64,000 nucleotides of DNA, from NCBI GenBank assembly GCA_030655135.1, contig JAURWC010000042.1:62001-126000 (forward strand), written 5' to 3'. Under the pieces are notes generated by a model. That model saw nothing but the letters and a program-made list of their open reading frames with translations. It did not search any database and was not told the DNA's origin. The position numbers and the translations under genes were made by a program. Source of the DNA: Hyphomicrobiaceae bacterium. Lineage in GTDB: Bacteria; Pseudomonadota; Alphaproteobacteria; Rhizobiales; Hyphomicrobiaceae. Below are positions 45,796-55,721 of the stretch, one piece after another (positions within the stretch are counted from its first letter, which is position 1; every line of letters begins with the position of its first letter).

Positions 45796-47391
45796 ATGAC
45801 GAAAGCTAATTCTGGCGTCGACGTGGATCGGCGCGCCATGTTGTGGGGATCTGCTACTTGGGCAGCCGCCTCGGCCGTGGCAACTTTCGTGACCGTCGAT
45901 GCAGCGTTTGCCCAGGCGCCGGCCGCAGATGCGCCGCCTGTCGCGGCAGGGGCCGAGCCCGGCATTCCTTTCCCGGCCGACCATGTGCGAAAGATGGCGG
46001 AATCACTGGCCGGTGCAGACTACGTCAAACCGGCCGTAGCGTCCCCAGAGCCATTCAATAACCTGTCTTACGATCAGTATCGCGACATACGATTTCGTAC
46101 CGATCAGGCAATATGGAGGCCGGACAAGCTCGATTTTGAGCTGCAACTTCTCCCGATGGGCTGGCTCTATGGCGTTCCTGTCGAGATCTGGCTCGTCGAC
46201 GGCGGCGAGGCGCGCAGGCTCAAGGCCGATAATCAGATGTTTTCGCTCGGCCCGCTCGTCGAAAAGGGTCCGCAGGAAGCTCCTTTCGGGTTTTCGGGCT
46301 TTAGAATTCATGGGCCGCTCAACCGGTCTGATGTCAACGATGAATATGTCGTGTTCCAGGGTGCGAGTTACTTCCGTGCTATCGGCCGCCATCAGCATTA
46401 CGGGCTGTCGGCGCGCGGCCTCGCGCTGAATACGGCGCAGCCAACCGGCGAAGAGTTCCCGATCTTCCGCGCCTTCTATGTCGAGAAGCCTAAACCTGGC
46501 GCTCCTGAAATCATTGTGCACGCCCTTCTGGACAGCCCGTCCGTCGCTGGAGCTTACCGTTTCACGATACAACCCGGCAACGCGACGGTCATGGACATCG
46601 ACGCGACGCTCTTTCCACGACGGTCGCTGACGCATGTCGGTTTGGCACCATTGACGAGCATGTATCTGCACGGCCCTGCCAATCACCGCATCAACAACGA
46701 TTTCCGCCCCTCGGTTTACGACAGCGAGGGCCTTGCCGTGCTGAACGGCAAAGGAGAGCGGCTGTGGCGGCCGCTGAGCAATCCAAAGAAGCTGCAGATC
46801 AGCGCGTTCATGGATCGCAATCCGAAAGGCTTCGGTCTGGCGCAGCGCGATAGGTCTTTCGCCGCGTTCGAGGATCTTGAGGCGCGATACGAGCGCCGGC
46901 CCTCGGCCTGGGTCGAGCCCAAAGGCGGTTGGGGCGACGGTTATGTCGAACTGATCGAGATCCCGACGGAAGAAGAGATCCACGACAATATCGTCGTCTA
47001 TTGGAAGCCAGCAAAGCCGCTCGAGCCTGGAACGGCGCATCGCTTTGTTTATCGTCTACATTGGACGGAACAGATCCCAGCGTCATGGACGGGCGCATGG
47101 GTCCGCAAAACATTTGTCGGCGGCATGAAAAAGGCCGACACGCAACTCATCGTGGTCGATTTTGAAGGCCCGTCCGTTCGGGACCTGAAAGATCTGCCCG
47201 TGGCGCAGTTGGGTGTCAGCGCGGGAAGCGTGGCCAACCTTGCCGTCCAGCGGCATCCTGAAATCAACGGCGTTCGCGTTGCCTTCGAGCTGAACACATC
47301 GGGAACTGAGGTTGCCGAGCTTCGTTTGGCTTTGAAAGTCAGCGATCAAGTTGTCTCCGAAACGTGGTTATTCCGATGGACGCAGGCTTGA
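45796..47391 (+). CDS. Periplasmic glucan biosynthesis protein OpgG/OpgD
   Basis: A 531-residue protein of the OpgG/OpgD (MdoG/MdoD) family, acting in the periplasm on the osmoregulated beta-glucan backbone made by OpgH. The signal region is DRRAMLWGSATWAAASAVAT, with a twin-arginine motif, as in OpgD, which is Tat-exported, whereas OpgG uses Sec. The mature protein has FNNLSYDQYRDIRFR, the family opening, and a C-terminal GVRVAFELNTSG beta-sandwich. The ATG at 45796 is chosen; a TTG start 51 bases earlier is possible. It overlaps opgH by 16 bases, so the two form an operon. Confidence 0.92.
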   Translation: MTKANSGVDVDRRAMLWGSATWAAASAVATFVTVDAAFAQAPAADAPPVAAGAEPGIPFPADHVRKMAESLAGADYVKPAVASPEPFNNLSYDQYRDIRFRTDQAIWRPDKLDFELQLLPMGWLYGVPVEIWLVDGGEARRLKADNQMFSLGPLVEKGPQEAPFGFSGFRIHGPLNRSDVNDEYVVFQGASYFRAIGRHQHYGLSARGLALNTAQPTGEEFPIFRAFYVEKPKPGAPEIIVHALLDSPSVAGAYRFTIQPGNATVMDIDATLFPRRSLTHVGLAPLTSMYLHGPANHRINNDFRPSVYDSEGLAVLNGKGERLWRPLSNPKKLQISAFMDRNPKGFGLAQRDRSFAAFEDLEARYERRPSAWVEPKGGWGDGYVELIEIPTEEEIHDNIVVYWKPAKPLEPGTAHRFVYRLHWTEQIPASWTGAWVRKTFVGGMKKADTQLIVVDFEGPSVRDLKDLPVAQLGVSAGSVANLAVQRHPEINGVRVAFELNTSGTEVAELRLALKVSDQVVSETWLFRWTQA

Positions 47392-49352
47392 ACGATCCGG
47401 CCGCGGCGGCTGGATCTGCCCCACTTCCGGTCGCGGCGAAGGATGCAAGCGATCCGGCGTTGCTGTCGCTCGCCGAACAGCCGCTGCTCATGCCGCCGCA
47501 GGATTTTTCCGAAAAGCTGCCGCTGACGCGTGAACAAAAACGGCAAGGCTATTGGGTGCCGCGCGCCGCGGTGTTCTTCGGTGCGGCTTTGATGACGGCA
47601 GCGTTCGCCTACGAACTCTACGGCGTGCTGTCGGTCGTTCAAGTGACGCCGATTCAGATGATCTTCCTGGTGCTGTCGACGGTCTCGTTCGGTTGGATCG
47701 CGCTCGGCACCCTGAGCTGTGCCATGGGCTTTCTACCGCTGTTTGCCGGAGAGAAGGCTGACAGTATCAGCCTGGCAAAGAGCATCACCACGCCAGCCAA
47801 TCGCACGGCACTGTTGTTTCCGGTGCACCACGAAGATCCCGCCAGCATCGCCGGAACGATCGCGGCTATTGCCGAGGAGCTTGAAAGCCTGGGGCAGACC
47901 AAGGCGTTTGACATCTTCATCCTGTCTGACACCCGCGGCGAAGCGGCCGGTGGCGTCGAGGAGGCCGCCTATCGCGAATTGATCGAGCGGTTGAAGGACA
48001 CGATAGGCGTGTATTACCGGCGCCGCATCGAGGCGACGGCGCGCAAGGCCGGCAACATCAAGGACTGGGTTGAACGCTTCGGCGCCGGCTACGAGCAGTT
48101 CATCATCATGGACGCTGACAGCGTGATGTCGGGTGAGGCGCTGATCAAGCTGTCGCTGGCGATGGATGCCGATCCGAACGCTGGACTTATCCAGACCGTG
48201 CCCCGCATCGTCGGCGGCACGACGCTGCTGCAGAAGCTTCAGCAGTTTGCCTGCAACGTTTATGGTCCGTCGGTTGCCGCAGGTCTTGCGTTCTGGCATC
48301 GCGACCAGGGCAACTATTGGGGGCACAACGCCGTCATCCGCACGCGCGCGTTCGCCGAGGCGGCCGGTTTGCCCGATCTGCCGGGGCCGAAACCCTTCGG
48401 CGGCCATATCATGAGCCATGATTTCGTCGAGGCCGTGCTGCTGCAGCGCGCCGGCTGGGGCGTCAACATGGTGCCGTCTGTGTCAGCATCATTCGAGGGT
48501 GTTCCGCCAAGCCTTGCCGATCTGGTCGTCCGCGACCGGCGCTGGGCGCAAGGCAACCTCCAACATCTCAAGATCGTGAGTAAGCGCGGCTTGACCGCCA
48601 TGGGACGTGTTCATTTGGCGATGGGCGCGTTCTCGTATCTCGTTTCCGCGATCTGGGCGCTTTCACTTGTCGTCGGCATCATCCTGACGCTGCAAGGCCA
48701 ACAGCTGATTCCGAGCTACTTCCAGGACAGCAAGACGCTATTTCCGATCTGGCCGGTGATCGACCCCGGCGCCGCCATGCGGCTGTTCCTGGCGACGATG
48801 GCGGTGGTGCTGCTGCCGAAGTGGTTGGGTATGGTGCTGGAAATAAAGCGCGCCTACAGCGCAAGCGAACTGTTCGGCACCCCTCGCGCGCTGGCCGGCG
48901 TTATCATAGAGACGCTGTTCTCCATGCTGCTGGCGCCGATCCTGATGATGACGCAGACGGCGGCCATCGTGCAGATCTGGCTCGGCCACGATTCCGGCTG
49001 GAAGGCGCAAAGCCGCGGTGGCAACGCCATCTCGCTCAAGGATGCGTTACGCTGGCACTGGATGCATTCTGCGCTCGGGGCTCTCGTCGCGCTTATCTGC
49101 TGGGAGACCTCACCAGGGCTCCTCGTGTGGATGTCTCCCGTTATTCTCGGTCTTGTCCTCTCCGGCTTCGTGCACTGGTTGACGGCGCAGCCCGCGGGAC
49201 CCGTTTTCTCAGCATTACTGTCGACTGACGAAGAGCGGCAGCCCGCGCCGATCCTGCAACGTGCCGAACGTCACACGGACATCTGGACAAAGCGGCTAGC
49301 GGCATTGGCGGCCGCGAACGGCGACGCTTCAAAGCTGCCAAGAGCGGCTTAA
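47376..49352 (+). CDS. opgH: Glucan glucosyltransferase OpgH
   Basis: OpgH (MdoH) is the inner-membrane family 2 glycosyltransferase that polymerises glucose from UDP-glucose into the osmoregulated periplasmic glucan backbone. The 658-residue protein has two N-terminal helices (about 70-120), a large cytoplasmic glycosyltransferase domain with DTRGE, DADSVM, HDFVEAVLL and the QxxRW-type RDRRWAQGN, then about five or six helices from residue 400. Complete. In enterobacteria the product also couples UDP-glucose to cell division. The start (ATG 47376 or GTG 47364) lies inside the preceding gene. Confidence 0.95.
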   Translation: MDAGLNDPAAAAGSAPLPVAAKDASDPALLSLAEQPLLMPPQDFSEKLPLTREQKRQGYWVPRAAVFFGAALMTAAFAYELYGVLSVVQVTPIQMIFLVLSTVSFGWIALGTLSCAMGFLPLFAGEKADSISLAKSITTPANRTALLFPVHHEDPASIAGTIAAIAEELESLGQTKAFDIFILSDTRGEAAGGVEEAAYRELIERLKDTIGVYYRRRIEATARKAGNIKDWVERFGAGYEQFIIMDADSVMSGEALIKLSLAMDADPNAGLIQTVPRIVGGTTLLQKLQQFACNVYGPSVAAGLAFWHRDQGNYWGHNAVIRTRAFAEAAGLPDLPGPKPFGGHIMSHDFVEAVLLQRAGWGVNMVPSVSASFEGVPPSLADLVVRDRRWAQGNLQHLKIVSKRGLTAMGRVHLAMGAFSYLVSAIWALSLVVGIILTLQGQQLIPSYFQDSKTLFPIWPVIDPGAAMRLFLATMAVVLLPKWLGMVLEIKRAYSASELFGTPRALAGVIIETLFSMLLAPILMMTQTAAIVQIWLGHDSGWKAQSRGGNAISLKDALRWHWMHSALGALVALICWETSPGLLVWMSPVILGLVLSGFVHWLTAQPAGPVFSALLSTDEERQPAPILQRAERHTDIWTKRLAALAAANGDASKLPRAA

Positions 49353-49356
49353 GCGG

Positions 49357-51474
49357 CTAGGCAGCTCTGAACAACTGCACCGCTTCATCGCGCTCAAAGA
49401 GGTAGAGCAGCGTCTTGAGCGCCTCGCCGCGCGGCGAGGTCAGGCGGGGGTCGGTCGCAAGGATCATCTTGGCGTCGTCGCGGGCGGCTTCGAGCAGGGT
49501 TTCGAAGCCGGGGACATCGGCGATGCGGAATTCTGCTTCGCCGCTTTGGCGGGCACCGAGCACCTCGCCCCCTCCGCGCAGTTCCAGGTCCTTCTCGGCG
49601 ATTTTGAACCCGTCGTCGGTTTCGCACATCATGGTCAGGCGCTTGTCGGCCGTGTCGCCCAGCTGAGACACGTGTAGCAGAAGGCAAAACGATTGGCGGT
49701 CGCTTCGCCCCACGCGTCCGCGCAGCTGATGCAACTGGGCGAGGCCGAAGCGCTCGGCGTGCTCGATCACCATGATTGTCGCGTTCGGCACGTTGACGCC
49801 CACTTCGATCACGGTGGTGGCGACCAGCACCTTGGTCTCGTTGGCAGCGAAGGCGGCCATCGTCTTGTCCTTCGCCGTGCCGGACATGCCGCCATGCAAC
49901 AACCCGACGACGCCTTCGCCGAAAATCTGCGTGAGGTGCGCGTGGCGTTCTTCGGCGGCGGCGAGTTCGGACTTCTCGTTGCTTTCGATCAGCGGGCACA
50001 CCCAGTAGATCTGCGCGCCTTCGGCCACGTTGGCGCGGATGCGCTCGATCACGTCGGTGAGGCGGTCGGTCGACGCCATCGTCGTCTTGATCGGTTTGCG
50101 GCCGGCCGGTTTCTCCGTGAGCTTGGAGACGTCGAGGTCGCCGTAGTGCGTCATCAGCAGCGTGCGCGGGATCGGCGTCGCAGTCATCACCAGCACATTG
50201 GCGCCACCGTCGGCGCCCTTTGTCTGCAGGGCGAGCCGCTGGTGGACGCCGAAGCGGTGCTGTTCGTCGATCACGGCAAAGGCGAGATCGCGGAAAACGA
50301 CATCGCTTTGGAACAACGCATGCGTGCCGATGAGGATGTCGACTTCGCCGCTGGCGAGGCGGCTCAGCAGCTCAGCGCGCGGCTTGCCTTTCTCGCGGCC
50401 GGTCAGCAGGCCGATGCGCAGGCCGGCCTTCTCGGCAAGCGGCGCGATGGTCTCGGCGTGCTGCCGGGCCAGGACTTCCGTCGGCGCCATCAAGGCGGCT
50501 TGCGCTCCTGCTTCAACCGCGATTGCCATTGCCAGCAATGCCACGATGGTCTTGCCGGAACCGACGTCGCCCAGCAGCAGCCGCAGCATGCGGCGCGGGG
50601 CGTTCATGTCGGCTGCGATCTCGCTGACGGCTAAGCTCTGCGATGCCGTCAATTGGAAGGGCAGGGCAGTGGTTAGGCGGCGTTGAATACGGCCATCGCC
50701 AGTAACGGGTCTGCCGCGCTGGGCCTTGTAGTTGTCGCGAACGAGCGCGAGGGCGAGTTGGTTGGCGAGCAATTCATCATAGGCAAGGCGTTGCCATGGC
50801 GCGCCGCCGGGCGAAACGTCGCCGGCATCTTCCGGCCGGTGCAAATGCGAGACGGCGGAGGCAAACGTGGGCCAGCCGCGCGCCTCGATCCAAGACGGTG
50901 GCTGCCACTCCACAGCGTCAGGCAACCGCTCCAGTGCCTGGCGCGCGGCCTTGATCAGGATCTTGCCCGAAAGGCCTGCGGTCAGCGGGTATACCGGTTC
51001 CAGCAGCGGCAGGTCGGCCCGGTTCTCCGGGGTGACGATGTAGTCGGGATGCGTCATCTGCATCACGTCGTTGTAGCGTTCGATGCGGCCGGAGATGTAG
51101 CGCGTCTCGCCAACGGGCAACTGGCGTTCGACGAAGCCACGTTCCGCATGGAAGAACACGAGATCGATGCGGCCGCTCTCGTCCTCGCACGCAACTTTGT
51201 AAGGTGCCCGGTTATTGCCGCGAGGCGGAGCGCGATGCTTCAGCACGCGTACCTTCAGCGTTACGATCGTGCCCGGGACGGCCGAGGCGACCTCGGGTTC
51301 GGCGCGGCGGTCGATGACGCCTGTGGGCAAATGCCAGAGCATGTCGAGAACGCGCGGCTCGGCGACACCTGGTGGCAGCTTCAGCGCCTTTTTGAGCAGC
51401 ACGATGAGCCGCGGACCGATGCCGGTCAACGCTTGCGCCGAGGCGAAGAGGGGATTGAGCGCGGATGGGCGCAT
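49357..51474 (-). CDS. recG: ATP-dependent DNA helicase RecG
   Basis: RecG regresses stalled replication forks and processes branched DNA. The 705-residue helicase has an N-terminal helical stretch and wedge/OB domain (about 60-160, VTLKVRVLKHRAPP), Walker A LLLGDVGSGKTIVALL, the DEQH box VIDEQHRFGVHQRL, motif III MTATPIPRTL, and the C-terminal QLRGRVGRSDRQSF and GVNVPNATIMVIEHAERFGL. It converges tightly with opgH (four bases between). It is divergent from sdhE-mfd, an arrangement typical of Alphaproteobacteria. Confidence 0.98.
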   Translation of the reverse strand: MRPSALNPLFASAQALTGIGPRLIVLLKKALKLPPGVAEPRVLDMLWHLPTGVIDRRAEPEVASAVPGTIVTLKVRVLKHRAPPRGNNRAPYKVACEDESGRIDLVFFHAERGFVERQLPVGETRYISGRIERYNDVMQMTHPDYIVTPENRADLPLLEPVYPLTAGLSGKILIKAARQALERLPDAVEWQPPSWIEARGWPTFASAVSHLHRPEDAGDVSPGGAPWQRLAYDELLANQLALALVRDNYKAQRGRPVTGDGRIQRRLTTALPFQLTASQSLAVSEIAADMNAPRRMLRLLLGDVGSGKTIVALLAMAIAVEAGAQAALMAPTEVLARQHAETIAPLAEKAGLRIGLLTGREKGKPRAELLSRLASGEVDILIGTHALFQSDVVFRDLAFAVIDEQHRFGVHQRLALQTKGADGGANVLVMTATPIPRTLLMTHYGDLDVSKLTEKPAGRKPIKTTMASTDRLTDVIERIRANVAEGAQIYWVCPLIESNEKSELAAAEERHAHLTQIFGEGVVGLLHGGMSGTAKDKTMAAFAANETKVLVATTVIEVGVNVPNATIMVIEHAERFGLAQLHQLRGRVGRSDRQSFCLLLHVSQLGDTADKRLTMMCETDDGFKIAEKDLELRGGGEVLGARQSGEAEFRIADVPGFETLLEAARDDAKMILATDPRLTSPRGEALKTLLYLFERDEAVQLFRAA

Positions 51475-51681
51475 TTGCGTGCCGGATCGACCTTTGTCGC
51501 TGAATATGCCGCATAATCTGCATGGGCCGATGCCCGCGGGCCGCTCCGGCCTGTGGCACCGCTGGGCCTTTGCGGATGGGCCGGGCGGGGTTATATCACT
51601 CGCGACCCGGGCGGCAGAAAAGCCGCCGGGGGCCGGTGCGTCAAGCGCCGAGCCGAGAGTTCAGCAAATTGCGGTCTCCAG

Positions 51682-51948
51682 ATGAGTGAAGAGTTGGACG
51701 TGCGGCGGCGTCGCGCCGCGTGGCGGGCGGCCCATCGCGGCACCAAGGAAATGGACGTGCTCCTCGGCCGTTATGCGGTGGATGCGCTGCCGGCGATGGA
51801 AGACGCGGCTCTGGCACGCTTCGAGCAGTTTCTAGCTCTGCCGGATCCCGACCTGCAGAAGTGGCTGTTGAACCCAGATGGCTCAGCCCAAACCGATTTC
51901 GCGGATCTCGTCACCCAGGTTCGTGCGTTTCATGGGCTCTCCTCTTGA
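51682..51948 (+). CDS. sdhE: FAD assembly factor SdhE
   Basis: SdhE inserts covalent FAD into the succinate dehydrogenase flavoprotein. The 88-residue protein has the invariant RGxxE in AAHRGTKEMDVLLGRY (R19, G20, E23), and FEQFLALPDPDLQKWLL toward the C-terminus. The start at 51682 gives the normal length; the open frame upstream is not conserved. It lies between recG (divergent) and mfd, as in most Rhizobiales. Confidence 0.95.
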   Translation: MSEELDVRRRRAAWRAAHRGTKEMDVLLGRYAVDALPAMEDAALARFEQFLALPDPDLQKWLLNPDGSAQTDFADLVTQVRAFHGLSS

Positions 51949-52069
51949 ATGTAGAGGCCGCCATAGTCTTGTCGTATCCCCCTCCCCGCGAGGGGGGAGG
52001 CGAGAGCCGCTGGATCATGAGTGCGTGTGACGCCCGAGTCCCTGAGACTAAAAGACTGAAAGTTGAGTG

Positions 52070-55000
52070 ATGACGACGAACGAGACGAAAGAGCGGCACG
52101 ACTTGATCCTGTCCGGAGTGCCGGAGGGGCTGGACGCGCTTGTGCTCTCGCAGTTGGTGCGCGAGCCGCTGGCGGATGGCTCGCCGGGCCTCGTGCTGCA
52201 TTTGGCGCGCGACGACCGGCGCCTTGATGCGCTGGAGACAGCGCTGAAGTTCTTCGCGCCCGACGCCAAGGTCATCGCTTTTCCGGCCTGGGATACTGTG
52301 CCGTACGATCGCGTCGGGCCGAATGCGGATATCGTGGCCCGTCGCATTACCGCGCTGGCCAGGCTTACCATCGGCACGCGCAAAGAGCCGGTGATCGTTC
52401 TGTCGACGGTCAACGCCGTGCTGCAACGCATTCCGCCGCGCGCGTTCATCCGCCAGTCGATGCGGCCGCTGGCCGCCGGCCAGCGCATCGACATGGGGCA
52501 GCTGACGCAGCGCCTCTCGCTTGCCGGCTATACGCGCACCGGAGCCGTGATGGAGCAGGGCGAGTATGCCGTGCGCGGCGGCATCCTCGATCTGTTTCCG
52601 CCGGGGCGGACCAATCCGGTGCGGCTGGATTTCTTCGGCGACACGCTGGAAAGCATCAAGGCGTTCGACGCGCAGACGCAGCGCACGATGAAGCTCGTGC
52701 AGAAGCTGGTGCTGATGCCGATCTCCGAAGTGGCATTTGGCGAAGGACCGACGGCGCTGTTCCGGCAACGCTACGTCGAGCTGTTCGGTGGAAACACGGG
52801 AGACGATCCGCTGTACGAGGCGGTAAGCGCGGGACGGCGTCATCCGGGGCAGGAGCACTGGCTGCCGTTCTTCCACGAGACGCTCGAGACGCTGTTCGAC
52901 TATCTGCCCGGCGCCAAGGTCAGCTTCGACCACCAGTCCGACGAATCCGTCCGCCGCCGCTTCGACGAGATCACCGAGCATTACGAGGCGCGCACCGAAG
53001 CGCTGGAGACATCATCGTTCGGCGCCCCGCCCTACAGGCCAGTGCCGCCGGACCGCATGTATCTCGATGGCCGGTCCTGGGGCGCGGCGCTGAAGGGGCA
53101 TCCCGTCATCCGCCTGACGCCGTTCGACGAGGCGGAAGCAGCCAACGTGCGCGCCATGCACGGCCGTGGCGGGCGGACGTTCGCGGCCGAACGCCAGGAT
53201 GTCGACGGCAACGTGTTCGATGCCGTCGTTCGCCACATCAATCGCCAGCATGAAACCAAGCGGCGCGTGATCGTCGCCGCCTGGACACCAGGCGCGCGTG
53301 AGCGGCTGTCGTCGCTGCTGTCCGATCACGGCCTGAAGGCGATCGTGAAGATCGAGAGCTTCCCCGAGGCGCTGGCGCTGCCGGCGGGCGTGACGGGCCT
53401 TGCCGTGCTTGGACTGGAGCAGGGGTTTGAGACGCCGGAACTCGCCGTCATCGGCGAACAGGACATTCTCGGCGATCGCCTCGTGCGGCCACGGCGCAAG
53501 GCGCGGCGCGCGGCCGATGTGCTGACCGAGGCGACGAGCCTGTCGGTCGGCGATCTTGTCGTGCACGCCGATCACGGCATCGGCCGCTTCGCCGGACTGC
53601 AAACCATCACGGCGCTGGGTGCGCCGCATGATTGCCTCGAGCTGATTTACGCCGGTGGCGACAAGCTGTTCCTGCCGGTGGAAAACATCGAGCTGCTATC
53701 GCGCTTCGGTGCTGACGAGAGTGATGCACAACTCGACAAGCTCGGCGGAGCGGCTTGGCAGTCGCGCAAGGCGCGGCTGAAGAAGCGGCTGCGCGAGATC
53801 GCGTCCGAGCTGATCAAGATCGCAGCACTCCGTCAGTTGAAAGAGGCGCCGGCCTTGGTGCCCCCGGCGGGAGCCTACGACGAGTTCGTCGCGCGCTTCC
53901 CCTACGAAGAGACGGAAGACCAGGCGGCGAGCATCGATTCCGTCGTCGAGGACCTCGGCTCAGGACGGCCGATGGATCGTCTCGTCTGCGGCGACGTCGG
54001 TTTCGGCAAGACCGAGGTGGCGCTGCGCGCGGCATTCGTGGCGGCGCTGAACGGCCTGCAGGTTGCCGTCGTCGTGCCGACGACGCTGCTCGCGCGCCAA
54101 CACTTCCGCACGTTCACCGAACGCTTCAAGGGACTGCCGGTGAAAGTGGCGCAGGCTTCGCGCCTGGTGCCGACGAAAGATCTGGGCGAGGTCAAAGAAG
54201 GTCTCAAGGCCGGCACGATCGACATCGTCGTCGGCACGCACGCGTTGCTCGGCAAGCAGATCCAGTTCGCGCGGCTGGGCCTGCTGATCATCGACGAGGA
54301 GCAGCACTTCGGCGTGGGGCACAAGGAGCGGCTGAAGCAGCTGCGCGAAGACGTACACGTGCTGACGCTGTCGGCCACGCCGATTCCGCGCACGCTGCAA
54401 CTGGCGCTCACGGGGGTACGCGAGCTATCGCTGATCACGACGCCGCCGGTCGATCGTCTGGCGGTGCGCACGTATATCTCGCCGTTCGATCCGGTCATCC
54501 TGAAGGAAGCGCTGCGTCGCGAACGCTATCGCGGCGGCCAGACGTTCTATGTGTGTCCGCGACTGTCGGATCTCGACGAGGTGGCGGAATTCCTGCAGGA
54601 GGTCGTGCCCGACTTCAAGGTGGCGCGCGCTCACGGGCAGCTGACGCCGACCGAACTCGAAGACATCATGACGGCGTTCTACGAGGGCAACTACGACATC
54701 CTGCTGTCGACGGCGATCGTGGAGTCCGGTCTCGACGTGCCGAATGCCAACACGCTGATCGTGCATCGCGCCGACATGTTCGGCTTGGCGCAGCTGTATC
54801 AGTTGCGCGGGCGTGTCGGCCGTTCCAAGACGCGCGCCTACGCCTACTTCACCACGCCGCCCGGCAAGGCACTGACCGAGGGCGCCGAGAAGCGCCTCAA
54901 GGTGCTGCAGTCGCTCGACACGCTCGGCGCGGGCTTCTCGCTTGCTTCCCACGATCTCGACATTCGCGGCGCCGGCAACTTGCTGGGCGAAGAACAGTCG

Positions 55001-55564
55001 GGCCACATCCGCGAGGTTGGCTTCGAACTCTACCAGTCGATGCTGGAAGAGGCTGTGTCCGCGATGAAGGGCGGCGATCTCGGCGAGACGACCGACCAGT
55101 GGAGTCCGGAGATCGCGCTCGGCACATCCGTGCTCATTCCGGAGAGCTACGTCACGGATCTACAACTTCGCCTCGGCCTCTACCGGCGTCTGTCGACGCT
55201 GGAGACGCGCGCCGACATCGACAGCTTTGCCGCGGAACTGGTCGACCGTTTCGGTGAGATGCCCGACGAGGTGGAACACCTGCTCGACGTGATGGAGATC
55301 AAGGGTCTGTGCCGGCAGGCCAGCATCGCGCGCGTCGATGCCGGACCGAAAGGCGCCGTCATCACGTTCCACAAGAACAACTTCGCCAATCCGGAAGGGC
55401 TGGTGCAGTTCATGCAGAAGTCGCGCGGCGCGGCCAAGGTGCAGCCCGACCACAAGATCGTCTTCCGCGGTGATTGGGACTTGCCGGAGAAGCGCCTGAA
55501 GGGCGTGCGCGCGCTGACGACGGAGCTGGCCAACATCGCCGCCAAAGGCCGCAAGGCTGCGTAG
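52070..55564 (+). CDS. mfd: Transcription-repair coupling factor Mfd
   Basis: Mfd releases RNA polymerase stalled at DNA lesions and recruits the UvrA excision machinery. The 1164-residue translocase has an N-terminal UvrB-like domain (PAWDTVPYDR), the CarD-like RNA polymerase interaction domain around residue 495 (LVVHADHGIGRFAGLQ), Walker A RLVCGDVGFGKTEVAL, DEEQHFGV, SATPIPRTLQLAL, the TRG motif with RVGRSKTRAYAYF, and a C-terminal regulatory domain. Complete. An in-frame GTG three bases before the ATG is an alternative start. Confidence 0.98.
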   Translation: MTTNETKERHDLILSGVPEGLDALVLSQLVREPLADGSPGLVLHLARDDRRLDALETALKFFAPDAKVIAFPAWDTVPYDRVGPNADIVARRITALARLTIGTRKEPVIVLSTVNAVLQRIPPRAFIRQSMRPLAAGQRIDMGQLTQRLSLAGYTRTGAVMEQGEYAVRGGILDLFPPGRTNPVRLDFFGDTLESIKAFDAQTQRTMKLVQKLVLMPISEVAFGEGPTALFRQRYVELFGGNTGDDPLYEAVSAGRRHPGQEHWLPFFHETLETLFDYLPGAKVSFDHQSDESVRRRFDEITEHYEARTEALETSSFGAPPYRPVPPDRMYLDGRSWGAALKGHPVIRLTPFDEAEAANVRAMHGRGGRTFAAERQDVDGNVFDAVVRHINRQHETKRRVIVAAWTPGARERLSSLLSDHGLKAIVKIESFPEALALPAGVTGLAVLGLEQGFETPELAVIGEQDILGDRLVRPRRKARRAADVLTEATSLSVGDLVVHADHGIGRFAGLQTITALGAPHDCLELIYAGGDKLFLPVENIELLSRFGADESDAQLDKLGGAAWQSRKARLKKRLREIASELIKIAALRQLKEAPALVPPAGAYDEFVARFPYEETEDQAASIDSVVEDLGSGRPMDRLVCGDVGFGKTEVALRAAFVAALNGLQVAVVVPTTLLARQHFRTFTERFKGLPVKVAQASRLVPTKDLGEVKEGLKAGTIDIVVGTHALLGKQIQFARLGLLIIDEEQHFGVGHKERLKQLREDVHVLTLSATPIPRTLQLALTGVRELSLITTPPVDRLAVRTYISPFDPVILKEALRRERYRGGQTFYVCPRLSDLDEVAEFLQEVVPDFKVARAHGQLTPTELEDIMTAFYEGNYDILLSTAIVESGLDVPNANTLIVHRADMFGLAQLYQLRGRVGRSKTRAYAYFTTPPGKALTEGAEKRLKVLQSLDTLGAGFSLASHDLDIRGAGNLLGEEQSGHIREVGFELYQSMLEEAVSAMKGGDLGETTDQWSPEIALGTSVLIPESYVTDLQLRLGLYRRLSTLETRADIDSFAAELVDRFGEMPDEVEHLLDVMEIKGLCRQASIARVDAGPKGAVITFHKNNFANPEGLVQFMQKSRGAAKVQPDHKIVFRGDWDLPEKRLKGVRALTTELANIAAKGRKAA

Positions 55565-55721
55565 GTTGATCTTTGGATTCATGAGAAGCGATTGAGACGC
55601 ATTGCCCATGTCGTCGCTTCCGCGTTGCTTTATTGCAACCACTTTCATGACTTTCAAAGGATAGTATTGGACCCTGGAGTTGGCGTCTCGTGGCGAGGCG
55701 TCGAAGCGTGGGGTCCAAGAC

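Noticed and set aside
53755-55257. 500-codon same-strand frame inside mfd
   Set aside because: It is the +1 shadow of the mfd translocase domain, with Arg/Ala/Gly-rich composition and no independent start signal.
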